Part shown: one piece after another, positions 7,321 to 16,066 of the stretch
Layout of the letters: each line of letters begins with the position of its first letter
Position numbering within the stretch: position 1 is the first letter of the stretch
From: Flavobacteriaceae bacterium
GTDB lineage: Bacteria > Bacteroidota > Bacteroidia > Flavobacteriales > Flavobacteriaceae
DNA: 32,762 nt
Direction of reading: 5' to 3'
Assembly: GCA_002702745.1 (NCBI GenBank)
Contig: PABM01000021.1
Location: 1 to 32,762 of the forward strand
The notes under the pieces: model-generated
Database searches by the model: none
Seen by the model: the letters and a program-made list of their open reading frames with translations, nothing else
Told to the model about the DNA's origin: nothing
Made by a program: the position numbers and the translations under genes

Positions 7321-8226
7321 CTACACTTGTATGTTTTTTCCTTCCTCCGATAAAACAACATTATCAAAAATTAATTTCACTTCTTTTAAAAAATTTGAAT
7401 AATCATCATACCTAGATGAAAAATGACCAATTAATAATTGTTTAACAGTGCCTTTATTTGCAAGATTTGCAGCATCAGTAGTTGTTGAATGCAAAGTTGA
7501 AAGGGCTTTATCTCTATCCTTTTCAAGAAATGTAGTTTCACAATACAATAAATCTACACATTTAATATAATCAACTAACTTGTCAAAATAAACTGTATCA
7601 CTACAGTAGGCAAATGACTTTGATTTAGGCCCCTCAGCCGTAACCTTTAAATAATCTATTTCTTCACCATCTTCATTAAAAACATTTTCAGATTTAGTCA
7701 ATTTATTATAATAAACTTTGTCGATTTTAAATTCGATAGCCTTTTTAAGTAATAATTTTCTTCTTTTTTTCTTTTCTTTAATACGAAAACCATTTGTATA
7801 TACAGAGTGCTTTAATGGAAAAGCTTTAATTATAAAATTAAAATCTTCAAAAATGATTTCTTCACTTTTATTATTTAAAGATTTAAGATCTAAATTATAG
7901 TTTAAACTCATCCGTGAATACTTGATATGTGATTGAATAATTTTTAAAACAGAAGTTGGACAAAATACCGTTAATTTTTTATCTCTTTTTAAAAGTGAAA
8001 GAGTCGAAATTAATCCAATTAATCCAAAATAATGATCTCCATGTGCATGACTTATTAGTATAATATCAATTTTTGAAAGTTTAATCTTATACTTTCTTAA
8101 CTGATGCTGTACACCTTCACAACAATCAATTAAAATATTAGAATTTGAAATATTTAACAGTAAAGAAGTTGAATACTTTCCTAGCTTAGGAATTGCACCT
8201 TGAGATCCTAAAACTGTTAAATTCAA
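7321..8226 (-). CDS. rnz: Ribonuclease Z (tRNA 3' processing endonuclease)
   Basis: A 301-residue metallo-beta-lactamase-fold nuclease that cuts tRNA precursors 3' of the discriminator base. The zinc motif is SHAHGDHYFGL (H60, H62, D64, H65), with later ligands in YCSDT and the HFSSRYDD block near residue 270. The N-terminus MNLTVLGSQGAIPK matches the family start exactly, and this requires a TTG initiation codon at 8224-8226, because no ATG lies nearby. That TTG overlaps the pyrB stop (TTGA), so the two genes are translationally coupled. The length is normal for the short bacterial RNase Z. Confidence 0.93.
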   Translation of the reverse strand: MNLTVLGSQGAIPKLGKYSTSLLLNISNSNILIDCCEGVQHQLRKYKIKLSKIDIILISHAHGDHYFGLIGLISTLSLLKRDKKLTVFCPTSVLKIIQSHIKYSRMSLNYNLDLKSLNNKSEEIIFEDFNFIIKAFPLKHSVYTNGFRIKEKKKRRKLLLKKAIEFKIDKVYYNKLTKSENVFNEDGEEIDYLKVTAEGPKSKSFAYCSDTVYFDKLVDYIKCVDLLYCETTFLEKDRDKALSTLHSTTTDAANLANKGTVKQLLIGHFSSRYDDYSNFLKEVKLIFDNVVLSEEGKNIQV

Positions 8227-9155
8227 CGGTCAAAATTTTTCTTAGCAAGCAAATAGATTACGGCCATTCTGATAGCAACTCCATTTTCAACCTGTTCCAA
8301 TATTATAGAATTATTGGAATCCGCAACTTCACTAGTAATCTCAACCCCTCTGTTTATAGGACCAGGATGCATAATCACTATTTTTTTATTTATTTTTTCC
8401 AATCTCTCCATAGTTAAACCAAAATGCTTTTTATATTCTCTTACGGATGGGAAAAAGCTATCTGACATTCGTTCGTTTTGAAGCCTAAGCATATTAGCGA
8501 CATCGCACCATTCCAAGGCTTTATCTAAATTAGTCTCAACCTTTACCCCAAAATCTTTAAGATACTTAGGGATAAGTGTATTAGGTCCACATACTTTGAT
8601 ATTTGCGCCTTGTAATTGAAGTGCAAATATATTTGATAAAGCAACTCTGCTATGAATAATATCTCCAACGATAAGAATATTTTTGTTTCTTAAATCACCA
8701 ATTTCTTGCCTCATTGAATATGAATCAAGCAGAGCTTGGGTTGGATGCTCATGAGCTCCATCTCCAGCATTAATAATTGTAGCATTAACTTTTTCTGATA
8801 ATAATTGTGGGGCACCAGGGTTAGAATGTCTTATAACAACCATATCAACCTTCATTGATAAGATATTATTCACAGTATCAATTAAAGATTCGCCTTTTTT
8901 AAGAGATGATTGTGAAGATGAAAAATTTAAAACATCCGCTGACAATCTTTTTTCAGCTAATTCAAATGATAATTTTGTTCTAGTAGAGTTTTCAAAAAAA
9001 AGATTTGCTATCGTTATATCTCTAAGGGATGGAACTTTCTTTATAGGTCTATTTATAACCTGCTTGAAATTATCTGTAGTTTCAAAAATTAATTCTAAAT
9101 CATTTTGATTTAAGAATTTTATACCCAATAAATGATCTACACTAAGATTTTCCAT
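8223..9155 (-). CDS. pyrB: Aspartate carbamoyltransferase, catalytic subunit
   Basis: A 310-residue catalytic chain that condenses carbamoyl phosphate and aspartate in pyrimidine synthesis. The carbamoyl-phosphate loop is FFENSTRTKLSFE (53-65, with STRT at 57-60), followed by the KKGES loop, HPTQALLDSYS, and the aspartate-side motif HPGPINRGVEI near the C-terminus. No regulatory chain gene (pyrI) is adjacent. The start overlaps the end of pyrR by 14 bases, and the stop overlaps the rnz start codon, so the three genes form a tightly coupled operon. Control is likely through whatever acts on the pyrR leader. Confidence 0.96.
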   Translation of the reverse strand: MENLSVDHLLGIKFLNQNDLELIFETTDNFKQVINRPIKKVPSLRDITIANLFFENSTRTKLSFELAEKRLSADVLNFSSSQSSLKKGESLIDTVNNILSMKVDMVVIRHSNPGAPQLLSEKVNATIINAGDGAHEHPTQALLDSYSMRQEIGDLRNKNILIVGDIIHSRVALSNIFALQLQGANIKVCGPNTLIPKYLKDFGVKVETNLDKALEWCDVANMLRLQNERMSDSFFPSVREYKKHFGLTMERLEKINKKIVIMHPGPINRGVEITSEVADSNNSIILEQVENGVAIRMAVIYLLAKKNFDR

Positions 9156-9696
9156 TCATCAAATTTTCAATATATACGTGATTACCATATTTATTGTCAT
9201 TCCATTTTACGTTAACTTTTTGATTTTCATAAATGTCAACCTGTATACCCTTGTAATCAGGTTGAATTGGCAATTCTCTACTAAATCTTCTATCGATTAG
9301 GATTAATAATTCTATTGTTTTTGGTCTACCAAAACTCTCAATAGCTGTTAATGCAGCTCTTATTGTTCTTCCAGTATACAAGACATCATCAATAAAGACA
9401 ACTTTTTTATTTTCAACTAGTAATTTAAAATCATTTTTATTTGGAATTAGAATATCTTTATTTCTTCTAAAATCATCCCTAAAAAAAGTAATATCAAGAA
9501 ACCCATGATCGACTCTATTAATATTATAATTTGATGATAAAGTTTTTAAAAGACTCTTACAAAGTGATTTTCCACGTGGTTGTAACCCTACTAGTACTGA
9601 ATCTTTAAAATCATTATGATTTTCAGAAAGTTGACAAGCTAACCTATCAATAGATAAATTTAATTGGTCATTATTAAGGATTATTTTTTTACTCAT
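9142..9696 (-). CDS. pyrR: PyrR bifunctional pyrimidine regulator/uracil phosphoribosyltransferase
   Basis: A 184-residue type I phosphoribosyltransferase. The PRPP loop is VVFIDDVLYTGRTIRAAL (99-116). GLQPRGKSL (38-46) and DITFFRDDFRR (68-78) match PyrR family blocks. In Firmicutes PyrR binds pyr mRNA leaders in response to UMP and also has UPRTase activity. Whether Bacteroidetes PyrR binds RNA is not something I can state. It heads the pyrR-pyrB-rnz cluster. The 59-base gap before it holds the rpsA terminator hairpin and no recognisable promoter. Confidence 0.92.
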   Translation of the reverse strand: MSKKIILNNDQLNLSIDRLACQLSENHNDFKDSVLVGLQPRGKSLCKSLLKTLSSNYNINRVDHGFLDITFFRDDFRRNKDILIPNKNDFKLLVENKKVVFIDDVLYTGRTIRAALTAIESFGRPKTIELLILIDRRFSRELPIQPDYKGIQVDIYENQKVNVKWNDNKYGNHVYIENLMNGKS

Positions 9697-9720
9697 TGAA
9701 AGAAAATATCATTTCAAATT

Positions 9721-9754
9721 AAAAAAAAAGCCTTTCAATTGAAAGGCTTTTTTT
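9721..9754 (-). terminator. Intrinsic terminator of rpsA, just upstream of pyrR
   Basis: On the minus strand GCCTTTC-AATT-GAAAGGC (9747-9730) forms a 7-bp stem with a 4-nt loop, extendable by flanking A/T pairs, followed by nine U. It begins directly after the rpsA stop and ends about 24 nt before the pyrR ATG. It could therefore also act as an attenuator for pyrR-pyrB read-through. Confidence 0.88.
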
Positions 9755-9755
9755 A

Positions 9756-11618
9756 TTATTTTCCATCCATTTTATCTTTTAGCTCTTGCAATTGTTCATT
9801 TGCGTCACCTAATGTATTCTTGGACGAGAGTTTATCATCTTTCATTTTTTTAGTCATAACTTTTTTATTAATCTCTTCAATATCTTTAAAAGTCTGAGTG
9901 TGAGATAACACAACCCTCTTAGTGTCTTTATTGAACTCAATTACCTTAAGGTCAATTAATTCACCTTTTTTAAGCTTACTGCCATCTTCTTTGAACATAT
10001 GTCTAGACGGAATAAATGCAATAACATCATCATTAAACTTAACAGTCGCACCTTTAGGAACAATTTCGAAAATTTCGGAATTATGTATTGAATCCATAGA
10101 AAATTCTGTTTCATATTTGTTCCATGGGTTTTCTGTCAATTGTTTATGTCCTAGACTAAGTTTTCTATTTTCAACATCAAGTTCTAAAACTAAAATATCA
10201 ATTTTTTCTCCAGTTTTACAAAATTCTCGTGGATGGTGTATTTTCTTTGTCCATGATAAGTCAGAGATATAAATTAGACCATCGACACCCTCTTCTAGTT
10301 CAACAAATACACCAAAGTTTGTAAAGTTTCTTACAATACCAGAATGTTTTGATTGTACCGGATATTTCTTAGTTATATCTGTCCATGGATCGGGTGTTAA
10401 CTGTTTAACACCTAAAGACATTTTTCTTTCTTCTCTGTCAAATGATAAAATTCTTGCCTTCACTTCATCACCAACATTAAAGAAATCTTGAGCAGATCTT
10501 AAATGAGTTGACCAGGACATTTCTGAAACATGAATTAAACCTTCAACACCTTCTGATATCTCAACAAATGCTCCATAATCAGCAATTACGACAACCTTAC
10601 CTTTAACCTCGTCTCCTACTTTTATTTCTTCTGAAAGTGCTTCCCATGGATGTTTACTAAGTTGTTTTAAACCTAATTGAATTCTAGATTTATCCTCGTC
10701 AAAATCTAAAATAACTACTTTAAGAATTTGATCTAATTCCACTAACTCATTTGGATGACTAATTCTTGACCAAGATAAATCTGTAATATGGATTAGTCCA
10801 TCAACACCACCAAGGTCCATAAAAACTCCGTAGGATGTAATATTTTTTACAACACCCTCAAGAATCTGTCCTTTTTCTAATTGCTTGATGATTTCTTTTT
10901 TCTGTGATTCAATATCAGCTTCAATTAAAGCCTTGTGAGAAACCACAACGTTTTTAAACTCATGATTTATCTTAACAACCTTAAACTCCATGGTTTTATT
11001 TACATATTGATCATAATCCCTAATTGGTTTAACATCAATTTGTGAGCCAGGCAAAAAAGCTTCAATACCGAAAACGTCAACTATCATCCCACCTTTAGTT
11101 CTACATTTTACAAATCCGTTTACAATTTCACCTGAATCATGGGCTTCATTTACTCTGTCCCAAGCTTTAATAACTCTTGCCTTTCTATGTGACAAGATTA
11201 GTTGTCCAGTAGCATCTTCTCTTATATCAATTAAAACCTCTACTTTGTCTCCAATTTTTAAATCAGGATTATATCTAAATTCGTTTAAGGAAATTACACC
11301 TTCAGATTTTGAATTTATGTCTATTATAGCTTCTCTGTCAGTCATGTGAATAACAGTTCCTTCTACAACGTCGTTTGTTAATGTTTCAACAAAATTTTCC
11401 TCAACTAATTTTTCGAATTCTTTAATTTGCTTGTCATCAACTTGATCAATACCTTCTTCATAGTTATGCCAGTCAAAATCTGACAAATTATTATAATTTT
11501 TATCAATTTCTTCGGAATCTTTTTTTGGTTTAGTAGCATTTTTTGAAGATTCTTTTACAGCTACATTTTCTTCTACTATTTCTTCAGTAGTTTCTTTTTT
11601 TTCAGCTTTTTTTGGCAT
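9756..11618 (-). CDS. rpsA: 30S ribosomal protein S1
   Basis: A 620-residue S1 protein with six OB-fold S1 repeats at about residues 83-146, 163-229, 248-316, 333-402, 418-489 and 503-573. The central ones are canonical (SYGVFMDLGGVDGLIHITDL, DYGAFVEISEGVEGLIHVSE and NFGVFVELEEGVDGLIYISD). The first 80 residues are a low-complexity acidic/lysine extension ending in FDWHNYEEG, a Bacteroidetes S1 feature. The C-terminus is Lys-rich. S1 binds mRNA on the 30S platform. This matters in Bacteroidetes, where Shine-Dalgarno sequences are rare, and indeed I see none clear before genes here. It follows cmk, the widespread cmk-rpsA pairing, after a 152-base leader. A strong terminator follows. Confidence 0.96.
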   Translation of the reverse strand: MPKKAEKKETTEEIVEENVAVKESSKNATKPKKDSEEIDKNYNNLSDFDWHNYEEGIDQVDDKQIKEFEKLVEENFVETLTNDVVEGTVIHMTDREAIIDINSKSEGVISLNEFRYNPDLKIGDKVEVLIDIREDATGQLILSHRKARVIKAWDRVNEAHDSGEIVNGFVKCRTKGGMIVDVFGIEAFLPGSQIDVKPIRDYDQYVNKTMEFKVVKINHEFKNVVVSHKALIEADIESQKKEIIKQLEKGQILEGVVKNITSYGVFMDLGGVDGLIHITDLSWSRISHPNELVELDQILKVVILDFDEDKSRIQLGLKQLSKHPWEALSEEIKVGDEVKGKVVVIADYGAFVEISEGVEGLIHVSEMSWSTHLRSAQDFFNVGDEVKARILSFDREERKMSLGVKQLTPDPWTDITKKYPVQSKHSGIVRNFTNFGVFVELEEGVDGLIYISDLSWTKKIHHPREFCKTGEKIDILVLELDVENRKLSLGHKQLTENPWNKYETEFSMDSIHNSEIFEIVPKGATVKFNDDVIAFIPSRHMFKEDGSKLKKGELIDLKVIEFNKDTKRVVLSHTQTFKDIEEINKKVMTKKMKDDKLSSKNTLGDANEQLQELKDKMDGK

Positions 11619-11770
11619 GACGAAAAATTTGTATTCTAAAATTCTAACTGATTTTACACATAAATTTTAGAAGAAATTAAAATATAATAAATCCTAATGC
11701 ATCAGTTATTATGTGACAAAAGGCATGCGAAAATATAAAATTTAATTAAAAAAAAGAATGAACAGAAGAT
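11619..11770 (-). other. rpsA leader/intergenic region
   Basis: A 152-base spacer between cmk and rpsA. It is A/T rich. On the minus strand it has a TTTTG near 11719-11723 and a TATATTTT near 11681-11688 (one mismatch to TAnnTTTG), but these are about 30 bases apart, too far for a canonical pair. No stable hairpin or tRNA was recognised. It may hold the rpsA promoter. Confidence 0.3.
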
Positions 11771-12460
11771 TTAATTAGAAAATTTTTCTTCTATTAATTG
11801 TGATATTTTATCGATTTGTTCACTAATTGACATATGACTATTGTCAATTACTATGGCATCTTTTTCAATTATCAGTGGTGAATCAGATCTAGTCGAATCT
11901 AACATGTCTCTGTTCATTATGTTGTGAAGTATATCATCATAGCTAACTGTCAAACCTTTTTTTACCATCTCTTCAAATCTTCGTTTAGCCCTAACTGAGT
12001 CTGATGCGGTTAGAAATAATTTTAAATCTGCATCTGGAAAAACCACAGAACCAATATCTCTGCCATCCATTACAACCCCTTTATCCCTATCAATAGTTCT
12101 TTGTAATTTTACCATCTCTGTTCTGATTTCTGGAATTGCAGCAATTTCACTTACTAATTTAGAAACCTGCATACTACATATCTCATTTTCAATATTTCTG
12201 CTATTTAAATATATTTCAGAGATAAGACAATTGTTGTTAAATTTAAAATTTATCGAAATCTCTCTCATCTTTTTGATAAATATTTTAATGTTATTCTTGG
12301 CAAGTGTTAACAAATTATTCTCAATTGCAAATAAGGTGACAGCTCTATACATAGATCCTGAATTGATATATATATATCCGTATTTAGTAGCTAATTCTTT
12401 AGCAATTGAACTTTTTCCAGTTGATGCATGACCATCAATAGCTATTGTTAGGTTTTTCAT
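11771..12460 (-). CDS. cmk: Cytidylate kinase
   Basis: A 229-residue CMP/dCMP kinase. The P-loop is AIDGHASTGKSSIAKELA (7-24), GYIYINSGSMYRA is the nucleotide-binding block that follows, and VVMDGRDIGSVVFPDADLKL with RAKRRFEEM forms the core and lid. It phosphorylates (d)CMP for nucleotide supply. The ATG overlaps the porQ stop (TAATG), so the two are coupled. rpsA lies downstream after 152 bases. The length is typical of Cmk. Confidence 0.96.
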   Translation of the reverse strand: MKNLTIAIDGHASTGKSSIAKELATKYGYIYINSGSMYRAVTLFAIENNLLTLAKNNIKIFIKKMREISINFKFNNNCLISEIYLNSRNIENEICSMQVSKLVSEIAAIPEIRTEMVKLQRTIDRDKGVVMDGRDIGSVVFPDADLKLFLTASDSVRAKRRFEEMVKKGLTVSYDDILHNIMNRDMLDSTRSDSPLIIEKDAIVIDNSHMSISEQIDKISQLIEEKFSN

Positions 12461-13488
12461 TAATCTAAATCAATTTGCATTCCGATGAAATTTACATTAG
12501 AAGCACTTGAGTATTTGGAATGACAATAATTAAAACGAAGTTTATTAAATTTCATTCCAAATCCAAAGGATATTCCTGAAAAATTTCTTTGCTCCAATAT
12601 TCTCAATTCTTCAGATCTTCTAAAACTAAAACCTAACTGCATCTTAAAAAAAGAATCTGGAAATAACTCAACAGCAACAATTGTATGTCTTAAAATTTCA
12701 TTAAAAAAAGAAACTTTTTCTTCAGAAACATTTCCATCTAAATCTGTTATAATTCTTGATGGATTAGATAATCCAATAGGCCATTTTTGAATATTTTCTA
12801 AAGTAATATGCCATGTGATGGGAGCATTTTCAAGTTTCTGTGAAACTCCTAAATTGATTTCAAATGGTAATGATTCATGAATTTCATTATATGGCTTTAA
12901 TTGAAACCCTACATTCCTAAAAACCAAGGAAGCTTTAATATCATTAATATCATCTAAATAGAAAAATCCTATATCTGCTGCTAATCCGTAGGAGTTATAC
13001 TGCTCAAAAGTTGATGTAATAAATTTTAAATTCGCTCCAAAAGTTATAGGCATATTTTTCAATTTAGTCGCATACCCAACTGATAAAGCAGATTCATTAC
13101 CAGAAAAATTAGATGTGTAGTTACCAAATTCATCATAACCAATAAAATCTCCATAGTTTATGTAGGAAAAACCAAAGTGTAAGGTGTTTCCTCGATTATC
13201 AAGTCTATAGGCGTATGCTAAAGAGCCAAATGAAATATCAGAGAAATAGCTGAAATAATTTATTGATAGCATATTATCCATTTCCTGAGTTATAGATGAT
13301 GGATTGAAAAGACCTGAAGTTACATCATCATCTAGTGTAGTTATGTTTTTACCCCCAAAAGCTAATTGTCTAGGCGAACTTGGAATATTTAAAAACTGAT
13401 ATGTCGATTCACCAGCAATTTGAGCAAAAGAAAGAGTAAAATTAAGTAATGAAAAAAATAAAAGTAAAACTAGAATTTTAAATTTCAT
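12460..13488 (-). CDS. porQ: Type IX secretion system protein PorQ
   Basis: A 342-residue outer-membrane beta-barrel protein of the PorV/FadL-like group. The signal peptide is MKFKILVLLLFFSLLNFTLS, ending at an FAQ cleavage site. The mature start GESTYQFLNIPSSPRQLAFG with DDVTSGLFNPSSI is the PorQ signature. The C-terminus ends in an alternating strand (MQIDLD). PorQ is a T9SS shuttle/attachment component found only in Bacteroidetes with type IX secretion. The gene is coupled to cmk, an arrangement I recall from other flavobacteria, and lies 29 bases after lon. A near-match box TAGTTTTA lies 5 nt upstream of its ATG. Confidence 0.9.
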   Translation of the reverse strand: MKFKILVLLLFFSLLNFTLSFAQIAGESTYQFLNIPSSPRQLAFGGKNITTLDDDVTSGLFNPSSITQEMDNMLSINYFSYFSDISFGSLAYAYRLDNRGNTLHFGFSYINYGDFIGYDEFGNYTSNFSGNESALSVGYATKLKNMPITFGANLKFITSTFEQYNSYGLAADIGFFYLDDINDIKASLVFRNVGFQLKPYNEIHESLPFEINLGVSQKLENAPITWHITLENIQKWPIGLSNPSRIITDLDGNVSEEKVSFFNEILRHTIVAVELFPDSFFKMQLGFSFRRSEELRILEQRNFSGISFGFGMKFNKLRFNYCHSKYSSASNVNFIGMQIDLD

Positions 13489-13493
13489 ATTCT

Positions 13494-13501
13494 TAAAACT
13501 A
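13494..13501 (-). promoter_or_regulatory. Near-match -7 box before porQ
   Basis: TAGTTTTA on the minus strand differs from TAnnTTTG only in the last base and ends 5 nt before the porQ ATG, inside the 29-base lon-porQ gap. Read-through from lon is the alternative. Confidence 0.25.
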
Positions 13502-13517
13502 ATTAAAAGCTGTTATA

Positions 13518-15968
13518 TTATAATTTCTTTGGATTTTTAACAGGTTTATTAGTCAAAGCAATATCAATAACTTCACTCATCTCAGAAACATAGTGAAATG
13601 TTAATCCCTTTAGGTATTGATTATTTATTTCTTTAACATCAGCTTTATTTTGTGTAGAAAGAATTACCTCTTTTATTTTTGCTCTTTTGGCAGCTAATAT
13701 TTTTTCCTTTATACCTCCAACTGGAAGAACCTTTCCTCTTAATGTTATTTCTCCTGTCATTGCAATCCTTGATTTGATTCTTTTCTGTGTAAATAAAGAA
13801 ATTAGTGATGTTAACATTGCAATACCAGCACTAGGCCCATCCTTAGGAGTTGCACCTTCTGGAACATGAATATGGATATTATATTTATCAAAAACATCCG
13901 GATTTATATTGAATTGGTCTCCGTTTGATTTTATATACTCTAGTGCAATTGTTGCAGACTCTGACATAACCTTTCCTAAGTTACCAGTTATAGAAAGTTT
14001 ACCTTTACCTTTTGACAAAATAGATTCAATAAATAAAATATCTCCCCCAACTCTAGTCCAGGCAAGCCCAGTTACTACTCCAGCAACTTCGTTTGATTCA
14101 AATTTATTTCTAATTAATTTAGCAGGACCTAAAATCTCTACAATATTATCATCAGAAATATTTGGGTTATATTCTATTTCAGTTGCTATATTTTTAGCAC
14201 AATATCTTACAATTTTTGCGATATTTTTTTCTAATCCCCTAACTCCTGATTCCCTTGTATAACCTTCAATAATTTTTTCAATTACACGAACACTTAACTT
14301 TAAATCTTTTGATGATAAACCATGTTCTTTAATTTGTTTTGGTAGAAGAAATTTTTTACCAATCTGAACTTTATCTTCAGTAGTATATCCACTCACATTA
14401 ATAATTTCCATCCTATCTAATAAGGCAGGTTGAATATTTGAAATATTATTTGACGTAGCAACAAACATTACTTTAGATAAGTCAAACCCCTTTTCCAAAT
14501 AATTATCATAAAATTCATTATTCTGCTCAGGGTCAAGAACCTCAAGCATTGCAGATGATGGATCACCAACATTTGATGATGTTAATTTATCAATTTCATC
14601 TAAAACAAATACTGGGTTTGAAGTTTTTGCTTTTTTTATATTTTTAATTATTCTTCCAGGCATTGCACCTATGTATGTCTTTCTGTGACCCCTTATTTCA
14701 GCTTCATCACGTAATCCACCAAGTGAAATTCTAACATATTTTCTTCCTATTGCCTCTGCGATTGATTTACCTAATGAAGTTTTACCTACACCAGGAGGTC
14801 CTTGTAGACACAAAATAGGAGATTTCATATCATTTCTAAGCTTCAAAACAGCTAAATATTCGATAATTCTTCTCTTTACATCATCTAGACCAAAATGATC
14901 CCTATCTAGTATTCTTTTTGCTTTGACAAGATCAAATTTATCTTTTGAAAATTCGTTCCATGGCAATTCTAATATTAGATCCAAATAATTCCTTTGAACA
15001 GAGTATTCAGACACTTGAGGATTCATTCTTTGTAACTTTGCTATTTCTTTCTCAAAATGTTCCTTAACGTCTTTATTCCATTTTTTATTGGAAGCCCTCG
15101 TTCTCATGTCTTCCAATTCTGAATCATGACTTACACCTCCAAGTTCTTCTTGGATTGTTTTCATTTGCTGGTGTAAGAAAAACTCTCTTTGTTGTTGATT
15201 TAAATCACTTTGAACTTTAGATTGTATATCATTTTTTATTTCGAGTTTTTTAAACTCAACGTTCATATGTTTTAAAGTATCTAATGCTCTTTGCTGTAAA
15301 TCATTAATCTCGAGAAGTGTTTGCTTTTCGCTAACAGGAAGGTTTAAATTTGAAGCAACAAAATTTATAAGGAATGAGTTGCTTTCAATATTCTTAATCG
15401 CAAATGAAGCTTCCGAGGGAATATTAGGGTTTCTTTTAATTATCTCTAAAGACAGATCTTTAATCGAGTCTATAATTGCATTAAATTCAGAATCTTTTTT
15501 TCCTGGATTCTCCTCATGATTATCTTTTATATTTGATGTAATATATGGTTTTTCTGAAATTACTCTTTCAATTTCAAACCGTTTTTTTCCTTGAATTATC
15601 ACTGTGGTATTACCATCTGGCATTTGTAAAACTTTAAGAATTTTGGCTACGGTTCCAATATTGTAAATATCTTTTAACTTGGGATCTTCAATACTCTCAT
15701 CTTTTTGAGCAACTACTCCAATCAATTTATTGAAATTATTGGCGTCTTTAATAAGCTTTATTGATTTGTCTCTTGAGGCTGTGATAGGTATTACAACGCC
15801 AGGGAATAGGACTGTATTTCTCAAGGAAAGTATTGGTAAGGTTTGTGGAAGCTCCTCCTTACTTATTTCCAATTCATCCTCTGGAGTCATCAAAGGTATT
15901 AATTCAGAATTTTCATCAATATCCCGAGCTGACAAATTGTCAATGTTAAAAATATTTTTTCTAGACAT
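13518..15968 (-). CDS. lon: ATP-dependent protease La (Lon)
   Basis: An 816-residue LonA protease. The N-terminal substrate-binding domain (LPILSLRNTVLFPGVVIPI, from about 43) is followed by a coiled-coil region and the AAA+ module. Walker A is GPPGVGKT (390-397), and FVLDEIDKL is Walker B. The C-terminal serine-lysine protease domain has PKDGPSAGIAML with the catalytic Ser near 713 and GGIKEKILAAKRA with the catalytic Lys near 754. It degrades damaged and regulatory cytoplasmic proteins as a hexamer. It is encoded upstream of porQ-cmk-rpsA. Heat-type regulation cannot be seen in the 98-base upstream spacer. Confidence 0.97.
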   Translation of the reverse strand: MSRKNIFNIDNLSARDIDENSELIPLMTPEDELEISKEELPQTLPILSLRNTVLFPGVVIPITASRDKSIKLIKDANNFNKLIGVVAQKDESIEDPKLKDIYNIGTVAKILKVLQMPDGNTTVIIQGKKRFEIERVISEKPYITSNIKDNHEENPGKKDSEFNAIIDSIKDLSLEIIKRNPNIPSEASFAIKNIESNSFLINFVASNLNLPVSEKQTLLEINDLQQRALDTLKHMNVEFKKLEIKNDIQSKVQSDLNQQQREFFLHQQMKTIQEELGGVSHDSELEDMRTRASNKKWNKDVKEHFEKEIAKLQRMNPQVSEYSVQRNYLDLILELPWNEFSKDKFDLVKAKRILDRDHFGLDDVKRRIIEYLAVLKLRNDMKSPILCLQGPPGVGKTSLGKSIAEAIGRKYVRISLGGLRDEAEIRGHRKTYIGAMPGRIIKNIKKAKTSNPVFVLDEIDKLTSSNVGDPSSAMLEVLDPEQNNEFYDNYLEKGFDLSKVMFVATSNNISNIQPALLDRMEIINVSGYTTEDKVQIGKKFLLPKQIKEHGLSSKDLKLSVRVIEKIIEGYTRESGVRGLEKNIAKIVRYCAKNIATEIEYNPNISDDNIVEILGPAKLIRNKFESNEVAGVVTGLAWTRVGGDILFIESILSKGKGKLSITGNLGKVMSESATIALEYIKSNGDQFNINPDVFDKYNIHIHVPEGATPKDGPSAGIAMLTSLISLFTQKRIKSRIAMTGEITLRGKVLPVGGIKEKILAAKRAKIKEVILSTQNKADVKEINNQYLKGLTFHYVSEMSEVIDIALTNKPVKNPKKL

Positions 15969-16066
15969 ATAAAAATTTTATTGTTATGTAAATGATTTTA
16001 TATCAGTAAATCATACAAAACACACTTATAACTATTAGTATATTTCAACTACTATGCCATTAAAAT

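Noticed and set aside
15969..16066. Promoter or small RNA in the lon upstream spacer.
   Set aside because: It is AT-rich without an exact TAnnTTTG box, stable hairpin or conserved RNA motif that I can recognise.
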